This document shows positions 50,015 to 59,013 of a stretch of DNA of 64,000 bases, piece after piece. Numbering within the stretch: position 1 is the stretch's first letter; the number at the start of each line of letters is the position of its first letter. Source of the stretch: Bacilli bacterium (lineage in GTDB: Bacteria; Bacillota_I; Bacilli_A; RFN20; CAG-826); assembly GCA_024408335.1 (NCBI GenBank), contig JAKSVB010000005.1, forward strand, positions 51,765 to 115,764, in the 5' to 3' direction. A model generated the notes under the pieces. It had not been told where the DNA came from. It saw only the letters and a program-made list of their open reading frames with translations, and made no database searches. The position numbers and the translations under genes are program-made.

Positions 50015-50105
50015 TGGCGGAAGAACAGGGATTTGAACCCTGGCGCAGTGTTACCCGCCTACGAGCTTTCCAAGCCCGCCCCTTCGACCACTTGGGTATT
50101 CTTCC
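50015..50105 (-). tRNA. tRNA-Ser (anticodon GGA)
   Basis: Minus-strand class II cloverleaf: acceptor GGAAGAA/TTCTTCC, anticodon loop CTTGGAAAG giving GGA, long variable arm, T-loop GGTTCAAATCC and encoded CCA. Confidence 0.93.
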
Positions 50106-50230
50106 AGATACGCTTTAAGCGCAAGAAAGATTATATTTGAGAGCATTGTCTTTTGCAATAAGTCATTTTCTAGGCGTTGGGCTAATCATTTTTGTTCGGA
50201 TATGCTATACTTAATTTAAATTAAGACACC

Positions 50231-51229
50231 ATGATTGAAAAGATAATCGACAAAGCAAACGCGAACCAAAAGGCGGAGAAATATGTCCGTCGTCTTTTGG
50301 AGAAAGCCCCTCTTTCTTTGATATATAAGACATTTAGAAAAAAAGACATCAAGGTCAATGGCCGCTGGATTAAGAAGGACCATGTTTTGATGGAAGGCGA
50401 TACATTAAGAATATACATCACCGAGGCTCAGCTTGAAGAATTCTCAAAACCTAGAGAAGCAGTCAAAGCCCCTCTTGAATATCCTATTGTTTATGAGGAT
50501 TCAAATATCCTCATCGTCGACAAACCTGCAGGCTTGCTTGTGGTTGGAGACGACAAAGAGACAAGGAACACCCTCGCAAGAAAGGTTCTTGATTATCTCT
50601 ATTACAAAGATGAGTTTGATCCTAGCAACCATTCTTTCGTTCCTTCGCCTGCCCATCGTATTGACAGGAATACCTCCGGCCTTGTTATCTTTGGAAAAAC
50701 AAACGAAGCACTTAGCGAACTCACTAGACTCTTCAAAGAAAGAGACGATATTGATAAAAGATATCTCACCATCGTTGTTGGAAAAGTTGAAAACGACGAA
50801 GGCGTGATCGACAAACCATTAAAGAAAGACTCCGCGACAGGAATGGTTTCCGTATGCCCTCTTAAAGACGGTGGCAAGACCGCGATAACGAAATACAAAG
50901 TCCTAGCTAGAGGCGGGGGATTCACAAAAGTCGAAGTAGAACTCCTAACTGGAAGAACCCATCAGATCAGAGCGCATTTCGCCTCAATCGGTCATCCGAT
51001 AATCGGAGATGCGAAGTATGGAGATTTTTCTATCAACAGAGAGCTAAAGCAACTTTATGGGCTTCAATATCAGTACCTTCACGCCTATAAGATGTCTTTT
51101 AAAAATCCTGCCGCTCCATTAGAATATTTATCGAACAAAGAGTTCATCTCTAAAGCTTTAGAGAATGAAAAATCATTAATGAACATATTTTTTGGAAAAC
51201 CAAAACTTTTTTATAAGGAGGAAAAGTAA
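50231..51229 (+). CDS. RluA-family 23S rRNA pseudouridine synthase (RluC/RluD type)
   Basis: A 332-residue pseudouridine synthase. S4 RNA-binding domain at about 12-75 (YVRRLLEKAPLSLIYKTFRKKDIKVNG), catalytic motif PAHRIDRNTSGLVIFGKT with the Asp of HRID, VELLTGRTHQIRAHFASIGHPIIGDAKYG (family motif III). An extended -10 TGCTATACT lies 19 bp before the ATG with no SD. Its stop overlaps the phosphoglucomutase ATG by one base. Confidence 0.92.
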   Translation: MIEKIIDKANANQKAEKYVRRLLEKAPLSLIYKTFRKKDIKVNGRWIKKDHVLMEGDTLRIYITEAQLEEFSKPREAVKAPLEYPIVYEDSNILIVDKPAGLLVVGDDKETRNTLARKVLDYLYYKDEFDPSNHSFVPSPAHRIDRNTSGLVIFGKTNEALSELTRLFKERDDIDKRYLTIVVGKVENDEGVIDKPLKKDSATGMVSVCPLKDGGKTAITKYKVLARGGGFTKVEVELLTGRTHQIRAHFASIGHPIIGDAKYGDFSINRELKQLYGLQYQYLHAYKMSFKNPAAPLEYLSNKEFISKALENEKSLMNIFFGKPKLFYKEEK

Positions 51230-52947
51230 TGGCTGATTTAGTTAAAGCAAATTACGAAAGATGGTTAGCCTCACCAAAAGTATCTGAAAAAGACAAAGAA
51301 GAACTTAGAGCCCTTTCTGACAAAGAAAGAGATGAAACCTTCTTCAAAGACATCGAATTCGGTACCGCTGGAATGCGTGGTTACATTGGCCCAGGCACCA
51401 ACAAAATGAACGAATTCACCGTCAAGAAGGCCTGCATCGCTTATGGCATGTATCTTCTTGAAAAGGTCCCAGGCTCAAAAGAGATGGGCGTTGTCATCTC
51501 TCACGACAACCGCTTCATGAGCAGAGAATTCACATTATTATCAGCAAAGATCTTAAATGACATGGGTATCAAAGCCTACATCTTCGATTCCCTTAGGCCG
51601 GTCCCTGAACTCTCATTCGCCGTAAGAAGAATGAAAGCTGCAGGCGGCATCATGCTTACAGCATCACATAACCCAAAGGAATATAACGGCTTCAAAGTCT
51701 ATGACGAAACCGGCTGCCAACTCGTTCCAACCAAAATCGAAAGAATGCTCGAGATCTTAGCTTCTCTTCCAGACGAGCTCACAGTCGAAGCTCCAAAGGC
51801 AGAAAAGGCTAACGAAACCATCATGCTTGGCCAAGAAATCGATGATGAATATGTCGCTCTTGTCAAAGGTGTTCAACTTAATCCTGATATGCCAAAAGCA
51901 GGCTTCAAGATCGTCTATTCCCCACAACACGGTGCTTCATACGAAAACGCAATGCGCGTCTTCCAAGACTGCGGATATAACATCTTCCCAGTAGAGAAGC
52001 AGTGCATCCATGATCCAGCCTTCGGCGGAACCGAATCTCCAAACCCAGAGAACGCAGAAGCCTTTACTGAATCAATCAAACTCGCAAAAGAAATCGGAGC
52101 TCAACTTACCGTCATGACAGATCCTGATGGAGATAGATGTGGCCTTGCCTACCTTTCAAGCAAAGGCACCTATGAAAGACTTACAGGTAACCAAAGCGCT
52201 GCCCTTCTTATGGAATACCTCTTTAGTGAGCGTAAGGCCAAAGGCACCCTCTCCAAAGACGGCGTCATGTATGACACCATCGTTACCAGTGACCTTGGAA
52301 GAAAGATTGCTAGAGCCTATGGCATCAAAAACGAATCATTCTTAACAGGCTTCAAATATATCGGTCATAGAATCGACCACTACGAGAAGAAGGGCTATGG
52401 CCCAACCTGCGAATTTGGTTATGAAGAATCCTATGGATGCATCATCCAACCATTCGTACGTGACAAAGATGGCCTCCAAGCCATCCTTCTCTATAGCGAA
52501 ATGGCTCTCTATTATTTCAACAAAGGCATCCCACTTGATGTTGCTTACGAATATCTTGAGAAGAAATATGGCTACCATATGACCATCACCAAATCTCTTA
52601 GCTTCTTCGGCTCAACCGGTATGGCAGAGATGCAAAAGATCATGGACAAAGCCCACGACAATCCTCCAACCGAAATCGATGGAATGAAAGTCGTCGTCAT
52701 CGAAGACTACATCAAACTCCAAAAGAGAGATTTAGTTAAGAATGAAGTCACGCCTTTAGACTATGACAAAGCAGAAGTCGTTCGTCTTATCTTCGAAGAT
52801 TCAAGCTGGATCGCTATTAGACCTAGCGGAACCGAACCAAAATGTAAGTTCTATGTCGAAGTCTTCCAAAAGGACGGCGTTGGCTTAAAAGAAAGAACAG
52901 AGCACCTTATCGCATCTCTCCTTTCCCTCTTAGGCGTCAAAGCTTAA
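51229..52947 (+). CDS. phosphoglucomutase/phosphomannomutase family protein
   Basis: A 572-residue alpha-D-phosphohexomutase (PgcA type), interconverting glucose-1-phosphate and glucose-6-phosphate or the mannose equivalents. FGTAGMRGYIGPGTNKMN, the phosphoserine loop MLTASHNPKEYNGFKVY (about 143-159), metal loop TDPDGDRCGLAYL, sugar loop CEFGYEESYGCI and phosphate loop AIRPSGTEPKCKFYVEV are all present. AAGGAGG SD. It may share a transcript with the pseudouridine synthase. Confidence 0.94.
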   Translation: MADLVKANYERWLASPKVSEKDKEELRALSDKERDETFFKDIEFGTAGMRGYIGPGTNKMNEFTVKKACIAYGMYLLEKVPGSKEMGVVISHDNRFMSREFTLLSAKILNDMGIKAYIFDSLRPVPELSFAVRRMKAAGGIMLTASHNPKEYNGFKVYDETGCQLVPTKIERMLEILASLPDELTVEAPKAEKANETIMLGQEIDDEYVALVKGVQLNPDMPKAGFKIVYSPQHGASYENAMRVFQDCGYNIFPVEKQCIHDPAFGGTESPNPENAEAFTESIKLAKEIGAQLTVMTDPDGDRCGLAYLSSKGTYERLTGNQSAALLMEYLFSERKAKGTLSKDGVMYDTIVTSDLGRKIARAYGIKNESFLTGFKYIGHRIDHYEKKGYGPTCEFGYEESYGCIIQPFVRDKDGLQAILLYSEMALYYFNKGIPLDVAYEYLEKKYGYHMTITKSLSFFGSTGMAEMQKIMDKAHDNPPTEIDGMKVVVIEDYIKLQKRDLVKNEVTPLDYDKAEVVRLIFEDSSWIAIRPSGTEPKCKFYVEVFQKDGVGLKERTEHLIASLLSLLGVKA

Positions 52948-53738
52948 AGAAATAATTCTTCTAATTTATGGGCAACGCCATCTTGGTCGTTGCTCTTTTT
53001 TAATGCTTCAAATCTATCAAGCAGGTCTTGGATGAGACAAGGAATCGCAACATAGGCTTTGCCTACGTAGCTAAGCATCGTGAAATCGTTTGGGGAATCG
53101 CCAAAGGCAATCGTGTCTTCTTGGTTAACGCCATAATATGAGGCGATTAAAGCACAGGCGCTTCCTTTGTCGCCATCTTCATAAAAGACTTCGCTGTTCT
53201 TGCTTCTTGACCAGTGACGGTACCTCATTGGAGGGTGGCTTTCGATTACGGCTTTTAGCTTATCGTCATCTTCTCGTTCGGTCTCAAAGACGTAGCAGTA
53301 GAGGTCCTTGTCCATCTTCTCTAATGCATCTCCTTGAACGAGGTTCTTCCTGCTTGTTGGGAAGTAGCCTAAAACAAGCTCATCGAGTTCTCTGATGTAT
53401 AGTTTCTCTTCGTCTTCGAAACATACATTAAGAAGAGGGAAATCAATCTCTTTGAGGATCTTTTTGCATTCTTCTAAAGGGAATGTCTTTTTGATTTCTT
53501 TGAAAGACGGATCTTTTGGATTTTGGATGTGCATGCCGTTATAGGTGACGCAGACGGTATCTAGACCAAGTTCTTCGTATATATGAGAGATACCGCTCCA
53601 GGGACGACCACTAGCTAGGCAAACGATATGCCCTTTAGCAACGACCTTTTTAATGACCTCACAAGAAAAAGATGACAACTCCCCTTTCGAATTGAGGAGA
53701 GTGCCATCCAAATCTATAAATATGAGTTTTTTAGTCAT
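52944..53738 (-). CDS. Cof-type HAD hydrolase
   Basis: A 264-residue phosphatase. The start at 53738 gives TKKLIFIDLDGTLLNSKGEL (motif I). CLASGRPWSG is motif II, a C2B cap occupies about 85-185 and FGDSPNDFTMLSYVG is motif IV. The longer upstream frame overlaps trpS and is not family-like. It overlaps the trpS end by 8 bp, so they are co-transcribed. Substrate unknown. Confidence 0.85.
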   Translation of the reverse strand: MTKKLIFIDLDGTLLNSKGELSSFSCEVIKKVVAKGHIVCLASGRPWSGISHIYEELGLDTVCVTYNGMHIQNPKDPSFKEIKKTFPLEECKKILKEIDFPLLNVCFEDEEKLYIRELDELVLGYFPTSRKNLVQGDALEKMDKDLYCYVFETEREDDDKLKAVIESHPPMRYRHWSRSKNSEVFYEDGDKGSACALIASYYGVNQEDTIAFGDSPNDFTMLSYVGKAYVAIPCLIQDLLDRFEALKKSNDQDGVAHKLEELFL

Positions 53739-54723
53739 CGAAGCCAAGGAGTCCGACTGCTTTTTGGACTCTCTTGAGAGTTTTAGAAGCGATAGCGTTA
53801 GCCTTTGCTGCACCTTCTTCTAAGACTGCGATGTAGGATTTGCTATCAATGATTTCTTGATATCTTTGTTTGAATGGAGTGAGTTCCTCAATGACTTTAT
53901 CAGCGACTGCGCGTTTGAAATCGCCATAACCTGAATCCTTGAATTTCTCTGCTGCCTCTTCTGGAGTGATATCGCTTAATGCAGCGTAGATATTAAGAAG
54001 GTTAGAGATGCCAGGTTGGTTTTCTGGATCATATTGGACTTTGCCAACCATATCAGTGACGGCAGACATGATTTTCTTTCTGATGGTCTTTTCGTCGTCT
54101 TTTAAAAAGATGTCGCCTTTTGGATCGCTCTTACTCATTTTCTTTGTTGGTTCGGTAAGAGACATGATGCGAGCGCCGACTTTGTTGACTTGGGCGCGAG
54201 GCATGATGAGCATATTGTCGCCATAGCGGTGGTTGAATCTCTTAACGAGGTCACGGGTGATCTCAACGTGTTGGGTTTGATCTTCGCCAACAGGGACGAT
54301 GTTTGCGTCGTAAAGAAGGATATCCGAGGCCATGAGGACTGGATAGGCGAATAAGCCAAGACCGATCTCATTGCCATTCATCTTCGCGGATTTGTCTTTG
54401 AACTGAGTCATACGGCTAAGTTCACCCATGAAGAGATAGTTTTGAAGGATTGCGTTAAGCTCTGCGTGAGCGGATACGCTTGATTGAAGGAAGATTGTGC
54501 ACTTCTTTGGATCAAGGCCGCTAGCGAGATAGAAGGCTGCTAAATCGCGGGAATTCTCTCTAAGATCGTTTGGATCGATAGGAAGAGTTAAAGCGTGAAG
54601 GTCAGCGATGAAAATGAAGACCTCTCCTGATTCTTGGAAGTCTTTGAAGCGGCGAAGCGCGCCGATGTAGTTGCCTAAAGTAAGTTTTCCTGTAGGCTTA
54701 ATACCAGATAAAATACGTGTCAT
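53731..54723 (-). CDS. trpS: tryptophanyl-tRNA synthetase
   Basis: Charges tRNA-Trp. 330 residues, class I: GIKPTGKLTLGNYIGAL (HIGH-type TLGN motif, about 7-23), MASDILLYDANIVPVGEDQTQHVEITRDLV, and KKMSKSDPKGDIFL (KMSKS loop near 193-200). Length fits bacterial TrpS. No T-box is seen in the 99 bp upstream. A 16-bp palindrome lies between trpS and the divergent spx gene. TrpS is the known target of E. coli HipT, and a HipT-like kinase gene sits at the left end of this window. Confidence 0.95.
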   Translation of the reverse strand: MTRILSGIKPTGKLTLGNYIGALRRFKDFQESGEVFIFIADLHALTLPIDPNDLRENSRDLAAFYLASGLDPKKCTIFLQSSVSAHAELNAILQNYLFMGELSRMTQFKDKSAKMNGNEIGLGLFAYPVLMASDILLYDANIVPVGEDQTQHVEITRDLVKRFNHRYGDNMLIMPRAQVNKVGARIMSLTEPTKKMSKSDPKGDIFLKDDEKTIRKKIMSAVTDMVGKVQYDPENQPGISNLLNIYAALSDITPEEAAEKFKDSGYGDFKRAVADKVIEELTPFKQRYQEIIDSKSYIAVLEEGAAKANAIASKTLKRVQKAVGLLGFDD

Positions 54724-54754
54724 ATCTATTTACCTCGCCTCAATTCTAAAACCG

Positions 54755-54770
54755 TTACATAAATATGTAA
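54755..54770. promoter_or_regulatory. palindrome between divergent trpS and spx
   Basis: TTACATAAATATGTAA is an inverted repeat (TTACATA-AA-TATGTAA) midway between the divergent genes, 32 bp from the trpS start and 53 bp from the spx start. It resembles the TACATA-N7-TATGTA element before xylA. The regulator is unknown. Confidence 0.5.
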
Positions 54771-54822
54771 ACACCAACAAATTATCGCACGCGTCAAAAA
54801 ACACGCTTATAATGGTAACGTT

Positions 54823-55290
54823 ATGATAAAAGTGTATTACTCACCAAGCTGCAGTTCCTGCCGCAAAGTCAGAAAATGGTTCGAAGAGCAAAACATCCCA
54901 TATGTCGGAAAGGACATATTCGGAGGTTCTTTTAACGAAAAAGAGATCAAGGAAATCATCACTAAGTGCATCGATGGAACAGATGAAATCATCTCTCCTA
55001 GAAGCAAAATCGTCCAAGAGCAAAACATCAACTTCGACGACATGAAGATCTCTGAGCTTGTCACTTTCATCAAGAATAACCCTTCAATCCTTCGTAGGCC
55101 AATCATCGTAGATGATAGAAGAGTCCAAGTCGGATATGATCCTGAAGAGATTAGAACCTTCATCCCTCGCGCTAGAAGATACGCTGAACTCCTTTGTTCA
55201 AATTCCTGTCCAAACTTCCCAGATTGTCAAACTGCCAAAGACAGGTCAAGCCAAGAAGATTCATCTCTTAACGAATTTGAAACAAATTAA
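54823..55290 (+). CDS. spx: Spx/ArsC-family transcriptional regulator
   Basis: A 155-residue Spx-type protein that would bind the RNA polymerase alpha C-terminal domain under thiol stress. The redox switch is CSSC (Cys10-x-x-Cys13 in YYSPSCSSCRKVRKWF); LRRPIIVDDRRVQVGYDPEEIRTFIPR is the conserved family core. An extra cysteine pair in the tail (CSNSCPNFPDC) could bind a metal. A perfect TATAAT ends 9 bp before the ATG and there is no SD, so the message is probably leaderless. Confidence 0.9.
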   Translation: MIKVYYSPSCSSCRKVRKWFEEQNIPYVGKDIFGGSFNEKEIKEIITKCIDGTDEIISPRSKIVQEQNINFDDMKISELVTFIKNNPSILRRPIIVDDRRVQVGYDPEEIRTFIPRARRYAELLCSNSCPNFPDCQTAKDRSSQEDSSLNEFETN

Positions 55291-55319
55291 AAACGTCCTT
55301 CGTGGACGTTTTATTTTTT
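55290..55319. terminator. bidirectional terminator between spx and the CYTH gene
   Basis: AAAACGTCC (55290-55298) pairs with GGACGTTTT (55304-55312), followed by A then T7 on the plus strand; on the minus strand it is also followed by T residues. Confidence 0.88.
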
Positions 55320-55883
55320 TAGGGTATCAAGAGCTCTACGAGTTTTGCTCACTACGTTTTTCTTGTAGGTGATTCCGTGTTTGTTTAAAAGCCCTTCAAG
55401 AAGCGAGTCAGCCACTTCTTGGCTCTTATACTCAAGTTCGACTTCGTAATCGGTCACGCCGTTATATTCGTTCATATCAATTGAGAGAAGACCGCCTTCA
55501 TATGGAACGTCAATCCTCTTTGTGGTCAAAGAAGCGATGATTCGAAGGCTATCGATATCAACGCCTTCGTTAGCAAGAACCATTTTGATTTTCGTATTTG
55601 GGAAGACGCCGCGTTTAGCGAAGTCTTTGAAATCGTATTCTGATAAAGGGATGTTCATTTCAAGCCTTCCTTCAGCGAGTTCTTTTTTCAAAGTGAGCTC
55701 AAAACCATATCCTTCTTTTTCTCTGATGCGGAGAGAAAGACCTCTCTTCTTAAGTGACCTATCAGGGCTTTCGATATAGTGATTGGTTTGGTAATACGAT
55801 TTGGCGTTAGGAAAAGCCTCTACGAGCTTCTTGTAGTCAGTTTCGTTAAGTAAGGCTTTCGCTTCGATTTCGATTTCTTGCAT
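55311..55883 (-). CDS. CYTH-domain protein (triphosphate tunnel fold)
   Basis: A 190-residue CYTH protein of the Bacillota YjbK type, binding inorganic triphosphate, thiamine triphosphate or similar in a beta-barrel tunnel. The N-terminal EIEIEAK motif (ExExK), SLRIREKEGYGFELTLKKE and YEVELEYKS near the C-terminus supply the acidic and basic tunnel residues. A TATAAA box ends 8 bp before the ATG with no SD, so it may be leaderless. Function in vivo unknown. Confidence 0.87.
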   Translation of the reverse strand: MQEIEIEAKALLNETDYKKLVEAFPNAKSYYQTNHYIESPDRSLKKRGLSLRIREKEGYGFELTLKKELAEGRLEMNIPLSEYDFKDFAKRGVFPNTKIKMVLANEGVDIDSLRIIASLTTKRIDVPYEGGLLSIDMNEYNGVTDYEVELEYKSQEVADSLLEGLLNKHGITYKKNVVSKTRRALDTLKK

Positions 55884-55912
55884 GGAGATATTTTATAGCA
55901 ACATAGAGCAAA

Positions 55913-55943
55913 AGAAAAAGGTCGACCGTTTAAGATCGACCTT
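55913..55943 (-). terminator. Rho-independent terminator of the DUF4353 gene
   Basis: Minus strand: AAGGTCGA (55943-55936) pairs with TCGACCTT (55925-55918), followed by TTTTCTTTTG. Confidence 0.87.
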
Positions 55944-55958
55944 AGTGTTAATTATTCG

Positions 55959-58544
55959 TTATTCAACAACTGGGGTGTAAACAACGTTTTTGTTTGTTGA
56001 TGTGAATGTGCCAGAAGTGACTGCGACTTTAGCCTCTGCATCAAATGTTGCTGCATAGGTAAGGAAGGCAATACCTTGACCGGTAGGTGTTGCTGTTGCA
56101 ACAGTGAAGACTTCGTAAGTTGTATTTGCATCAAATGCGCCTGCGAAGTAGATTGACTCAACTGTAGCGTGTTTTGGTTGAGCAAAGTAGGTTGTTGTTA
56201 ATGGTTCATCGCCAGGCATGACGATAGTGAATCCGATAACGCCAGCAGTGGTGACTGCAGGAGATTGAGCTGCAAGGGTGAAGCTATTGCCAGCTGTTGG
56301 AAGAGCGAGGTGTTCTGCTGAACCAATAGCAATGACAGCACCACCATTTTGGGTGTAGTTATGTGGAGCGTGGAAGTCGATTGGGCAGTTACCAGCGCCT
56401 TCTTGTTCGATGAAGAGCATGCCACCTTCAATGTTGATGTCGCCGTTTGAATCAATACCATCGCCTTTTGCGTAGACATTGATTGTTGGGATGACAGCTT
56501 GGCTACCACCTTCTTCTTCGACTTCTGAATTAAAGATGTGGATCATTGGAGCGTATTCTGCTGTGCCTTCGATTGCGTCCCATGCATCGTCGGTAAGTTC
56601 AGCATCGCTTCCGCCGCCAGCATTGATACCGTCATCTTCAGAAACGACGGTGATGTTACCGCCAGAGATTTCGATATCAAGAGCTTCGAGACCTTCTTCT
56701 GATTGAGTGACGTTGATTGTGCCGCCTGTGATTGAAAGGGTCTTGTCTGAGTGGATGCCGTCGACTGTTGCTGAAACGGTGTAAGAACCGCCAGTGACAT
56801 AGATGTTTCCTTCGACGTCTAAGCCGTCTGAGCCTTTTGTGTCAGCGACCGGATCTGGTGCGGTTTCTGCTTTGAATGTGAATTCGCCACCAGCTAAGGT
56901 AACGTTGCCTTGAGCCTTGACTGCGTCTTCATCAGCGCCAAGAGCGGTGATGGTGCCTGAGCCAGCGTTGAATGTGATAGTTGCGTGGTCTCTATTTGCA
57001 TCGTTGCCCGTTGCAACACCGGACTTCATGCCTTTCTTAGCACCTTTGATGTTGTATGTTCCATCATTGACGATAATACCTGTTTTTGCACCTTCTGCGA
57101 TGGTTTCGGCTGTGAGTTCGACTTCCATTGCAACTTTTGATTTGCCTTCGAGGTTGATGACGCCTTTGTCGGTTGCGTGACCTAATTCGATTGCGGTGTG
57201 TGAGTAGAGGGCTTTGTTCTTACCGGTGACTGTTAATGTACCGTTCTTAAGACCGATAGCGCCTTCAGCACCGATGCCGCTCTTGTAGTTAGCGTTGATG
57301 GTGAGGGTGCCTTTGCCAACGACGTTGACTGAGCCAGCAGCGGTGACTGCGTATTCGCAGCCGCCTTCGTTTGCTTTGGCACGGCCGTCGGTGATGATGT
57401 TAGTGGTATCTTTGTCTTTCTTGAGCTTTAAGAGACCTGAGTGTTTTGCCCAGATTGGAGCGCTCATGCCTGTCCATGAAAGGTTAAGACCATGGAGGAT
57501 GATTTCGACGTCTTCGTTAGCGACGCTTTCGTCAACGATGATTTGTCCTTCGGTTGCAGTGCCGCTAACAGTGTATGAACCTGCTTTGTTGATGGTAACG
57601 ACGCCATCTGCAATAGAGGTTCCAAGACCTGTTTTTGTAATGCCGTTTTCGCCGAAGACGATGCTTCTTGGGGTGCTTTCGTCAACTGGTTCTGCGACTT
57701 CGATAGCAGCTTTGTCGAGATTAACAAGACGGACACTATAGATGATGAGTTCGAAGCCGATGTTTGCAGCGTGCTCAAGTGAGAAGCTTGTGATGGCTTC
57801 GGTTGTGGTGAATTCATTGACAAAGTTGAATGTGACTGCGTTAGTGTGGTCACTGTTCTTTTGTGTCATTCCAAGACCGCCTTGACCCCAAGCCTTTCTT
57901 TGGGTTGGGTTGATAGCAGCGCCACCGTTAACTTTGACGAAGTATCTGAAATCGTCATTTTCGACGGTGTCTTGATATTGGGTTCTGGTTTCTTCTCCTG
58001 ACTTAGCCATGTTGTGGAAGCAACGATCGCCATGGTCATTCCAAAGAAGAGCGGCTGTCATTTCGACTGCGTATTTACCAGCTGGAAGAGTTGCGCCATT
58101 GATGGTCCAAGTGACTGCTGGATCACCTTTCTTTAATTCTTTGTTTGCTTCGTGGAAGCCTGATTCATCGCCATCAGCGACATCGAGTCTTGCGCCATAC
58201 ATTGTGCAGCCTGCTTCTGAGCATTGGCCGATTGTGACGTTTCCGCTCTTTTCGCCATCAACCCAGGTGTGAGCTAAATCAGCTGCTGGGGTATTTTGGC
58301 TATCGCTTGAAGAGCTTGATGAGCTTGCTGCTGGAGCTTGTGATGATGAGCTTGCTGCTGGAGCTTGTGATGAACTTGAAGCTGCAGGAGCTTGTGAAGT
58401 TGTGCTTGTAGCAGGAGCTTGTGAGGTAGTGCTGGTAGCAGGTGCCTGTGAAGTGCCACTTGGTTTTGATTCAGTTGCTCCGCCGCATGATGCGAGGATC
58501 ATAGAAGCGGAAACAAGAAGAATCTTGGAAAGAGTTTTTCTCAT
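55959..58544 (-). CDS. large DUF4353 (Cthe_2159-like) carbohydrate-binding lipoprotein
   Basis: An 861-residue surface lipoprotein: signal with lipobox MILASC (Cys20), then a low-complexity linker with five repeats of SQAPAxS (about 30-75) ending in a serine run. Residues 90-275 form a beta-sandwich with CGEAGCTMYGARL-like start (QCSEAGCTMYGARLDVADGDES) reminiscent of CBM6-type modules. From about 300 to 760 lies the DUF4353 right-handed beta-helix (AGSYTVSGTATEGQIIVDE, GCEYAVTAAGSVNVVGKGTLTINA, DGLDVEGNIYVTGGSYTV, DGIHSDKTLSITGGTINVT, DDGINAGGG), a family with polygalacturonate/cellulose-binding members. Probably captures plant glycans at the surface. Confidence 0.85.
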   Translation of the reverse strand: MRKTLSKILLVSASMILASCGGATESKPSGTSQAPATSTTSQAPATSTTSQAPAASSSSQAPAASSSSQAPAASSSSSSSDSQNTPAADLAHTWVDGEKSGNVTIGQCSEAGCTMYGARLDVADGDESGFHEANKELKKGDPAVTWTINGATLPAGKYAVEMTAALLWNDHGDRCFHNMAKSGEETRTQYQDTVENDDFRYFVKVNGGAAINPTQRKAWGQGGLGMTQKNSDHTNAVTFNFVNEFTTTEAITSFSLEHAANIGFELIIYSVRLVNLDKAAIEVAEPVDESTPRSIVFGENGITKTGLGTSIADGVVTINKAGSYTVSGTATEGQIIVDESVANEDVEIILHGLNLSWTGMSAPIWAKHSGLLKLKKDKDTTNIITDGRAKANEGGCEYAVTAAGSVNVVGKGTLTINANYKSGIGAEGAIGLKNGTLTVTGKNKALYSHTAIELGHATDKGVINLEGKSKVAMEVELTAETIAEGAKTGIIVNDGTYNIKGAKKGMKSGVATGNDANRDHATITFNAGSGTITALGADEDAVKAQGNVTLAGGEFTFKAETAPDPVADTKGSDGLDVEGNIYVTGGSYTVSATVDGIHSDKTLSITGGTINVTQSEEGLEALDIEISGGNITVVSEDDGINAGGGSDAELTDDAWDAIEGTAEYAPMIHIFNSEVEEEGGSQAVIPTINVYAKGDGIDSNGDINIEGGMLFIEQEGAGNCPIDFHAPHNYTQNGGAVIAIGSAEHLALPTAGNSFTLAAQSPAVTTAGVIGFTIVMPGDEPLTTTYFAQPKHATVESIYFAGAFDANTTYEVFTVATATPTGQGIAFLTYAATFDAEAKVAVTSGTFTSTNKNVVYTPVVE

Positions 58545-58671
58545 TTTGATTCCTTTCGTGGACGACCAAAAATTATGGTTATTGCCTAGTCGTCATTTTT
58601 TGCTTGTATTAATTATGAGGCTTCTTTTGAAAAAAGAATACAAATATTGTTTAAAATGTTATAGTGTCCTT

Positions 58672-59013
58672 ATGAAATCACCATATCTCTTAATACTTTT
58701 AATCGTAATTGGACTTGTCCTTGTTGCCGCTTTAGTGGTCTTATTCGTTTATTTGGCCAAAAGAAAAAAGGCTTCCATTAAGCCAATCGCATCGCGTTCT
58801 GAATACTTTGAAGCCCTAGGCGGCGAAGAAAATTTTGTTAGCGCAGAAAGAAGCGGATCACGTATCGTCGTCATTCTTCGCAATTATTCGTTAATCGACA
58901 AAGAGAAAATAAAAGAAGCCGGTGTTACTGGCTTCATTGAGAAGAGCGATAAGCTCACTTTGGTCGTTAAGGATAACGCCGAAGAGGTTTACGAGAAGAT
59001 CTTTAACGTTTAA
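58672..59013 (+). CDS. membrane-anchored degenerate PTS EIIB-like protein
   Basis: A 113-residue protein: a membrane helix at about 5-28, a KRKK stop, then a domain resembling the glucose-type PTS EIIB (FEALGGEENFVSAERSGSRIVVILRNYSLIDKEKIKEAGVTGFIEKSDKLTLVV). In true EIIB the phosphorylated cysteine lies in a C-x-T-R-L motif; here the equivalent reads SGSRIVV with no cysteine, so phosphotransfer is impossible. It is probably a sensor or scaffold. TATAGT ends 6 bp before the ATG with no SD (leaderless candidate). The end overlaps the convergent maf gene by 11 bp. Confidence 0.65.
   Translation: MKSPYLLILLIVIGLVLVAALVVLFVYLAKRKKASIKPIASRSEYFEALGGEENFVSAERSGSRIVVILRNYSLIDKEKIKEAGVTGFIEKSDKLTLVVKDNAEEVYEKIFNV

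Noticed and set aside
54724..54822. T-box leader in front of trpS.
   Set aside because: The spacer is 99 bp and shared with divergent spx; no T-box sequence is present.
58402..58671. N-terminal extension of the EIIB-like gene.
   Set aside because: It is antisense to the start of the DUF4353 lipoprotein gene and its linker repeats; a promoter sits just before the ATG at 58672.
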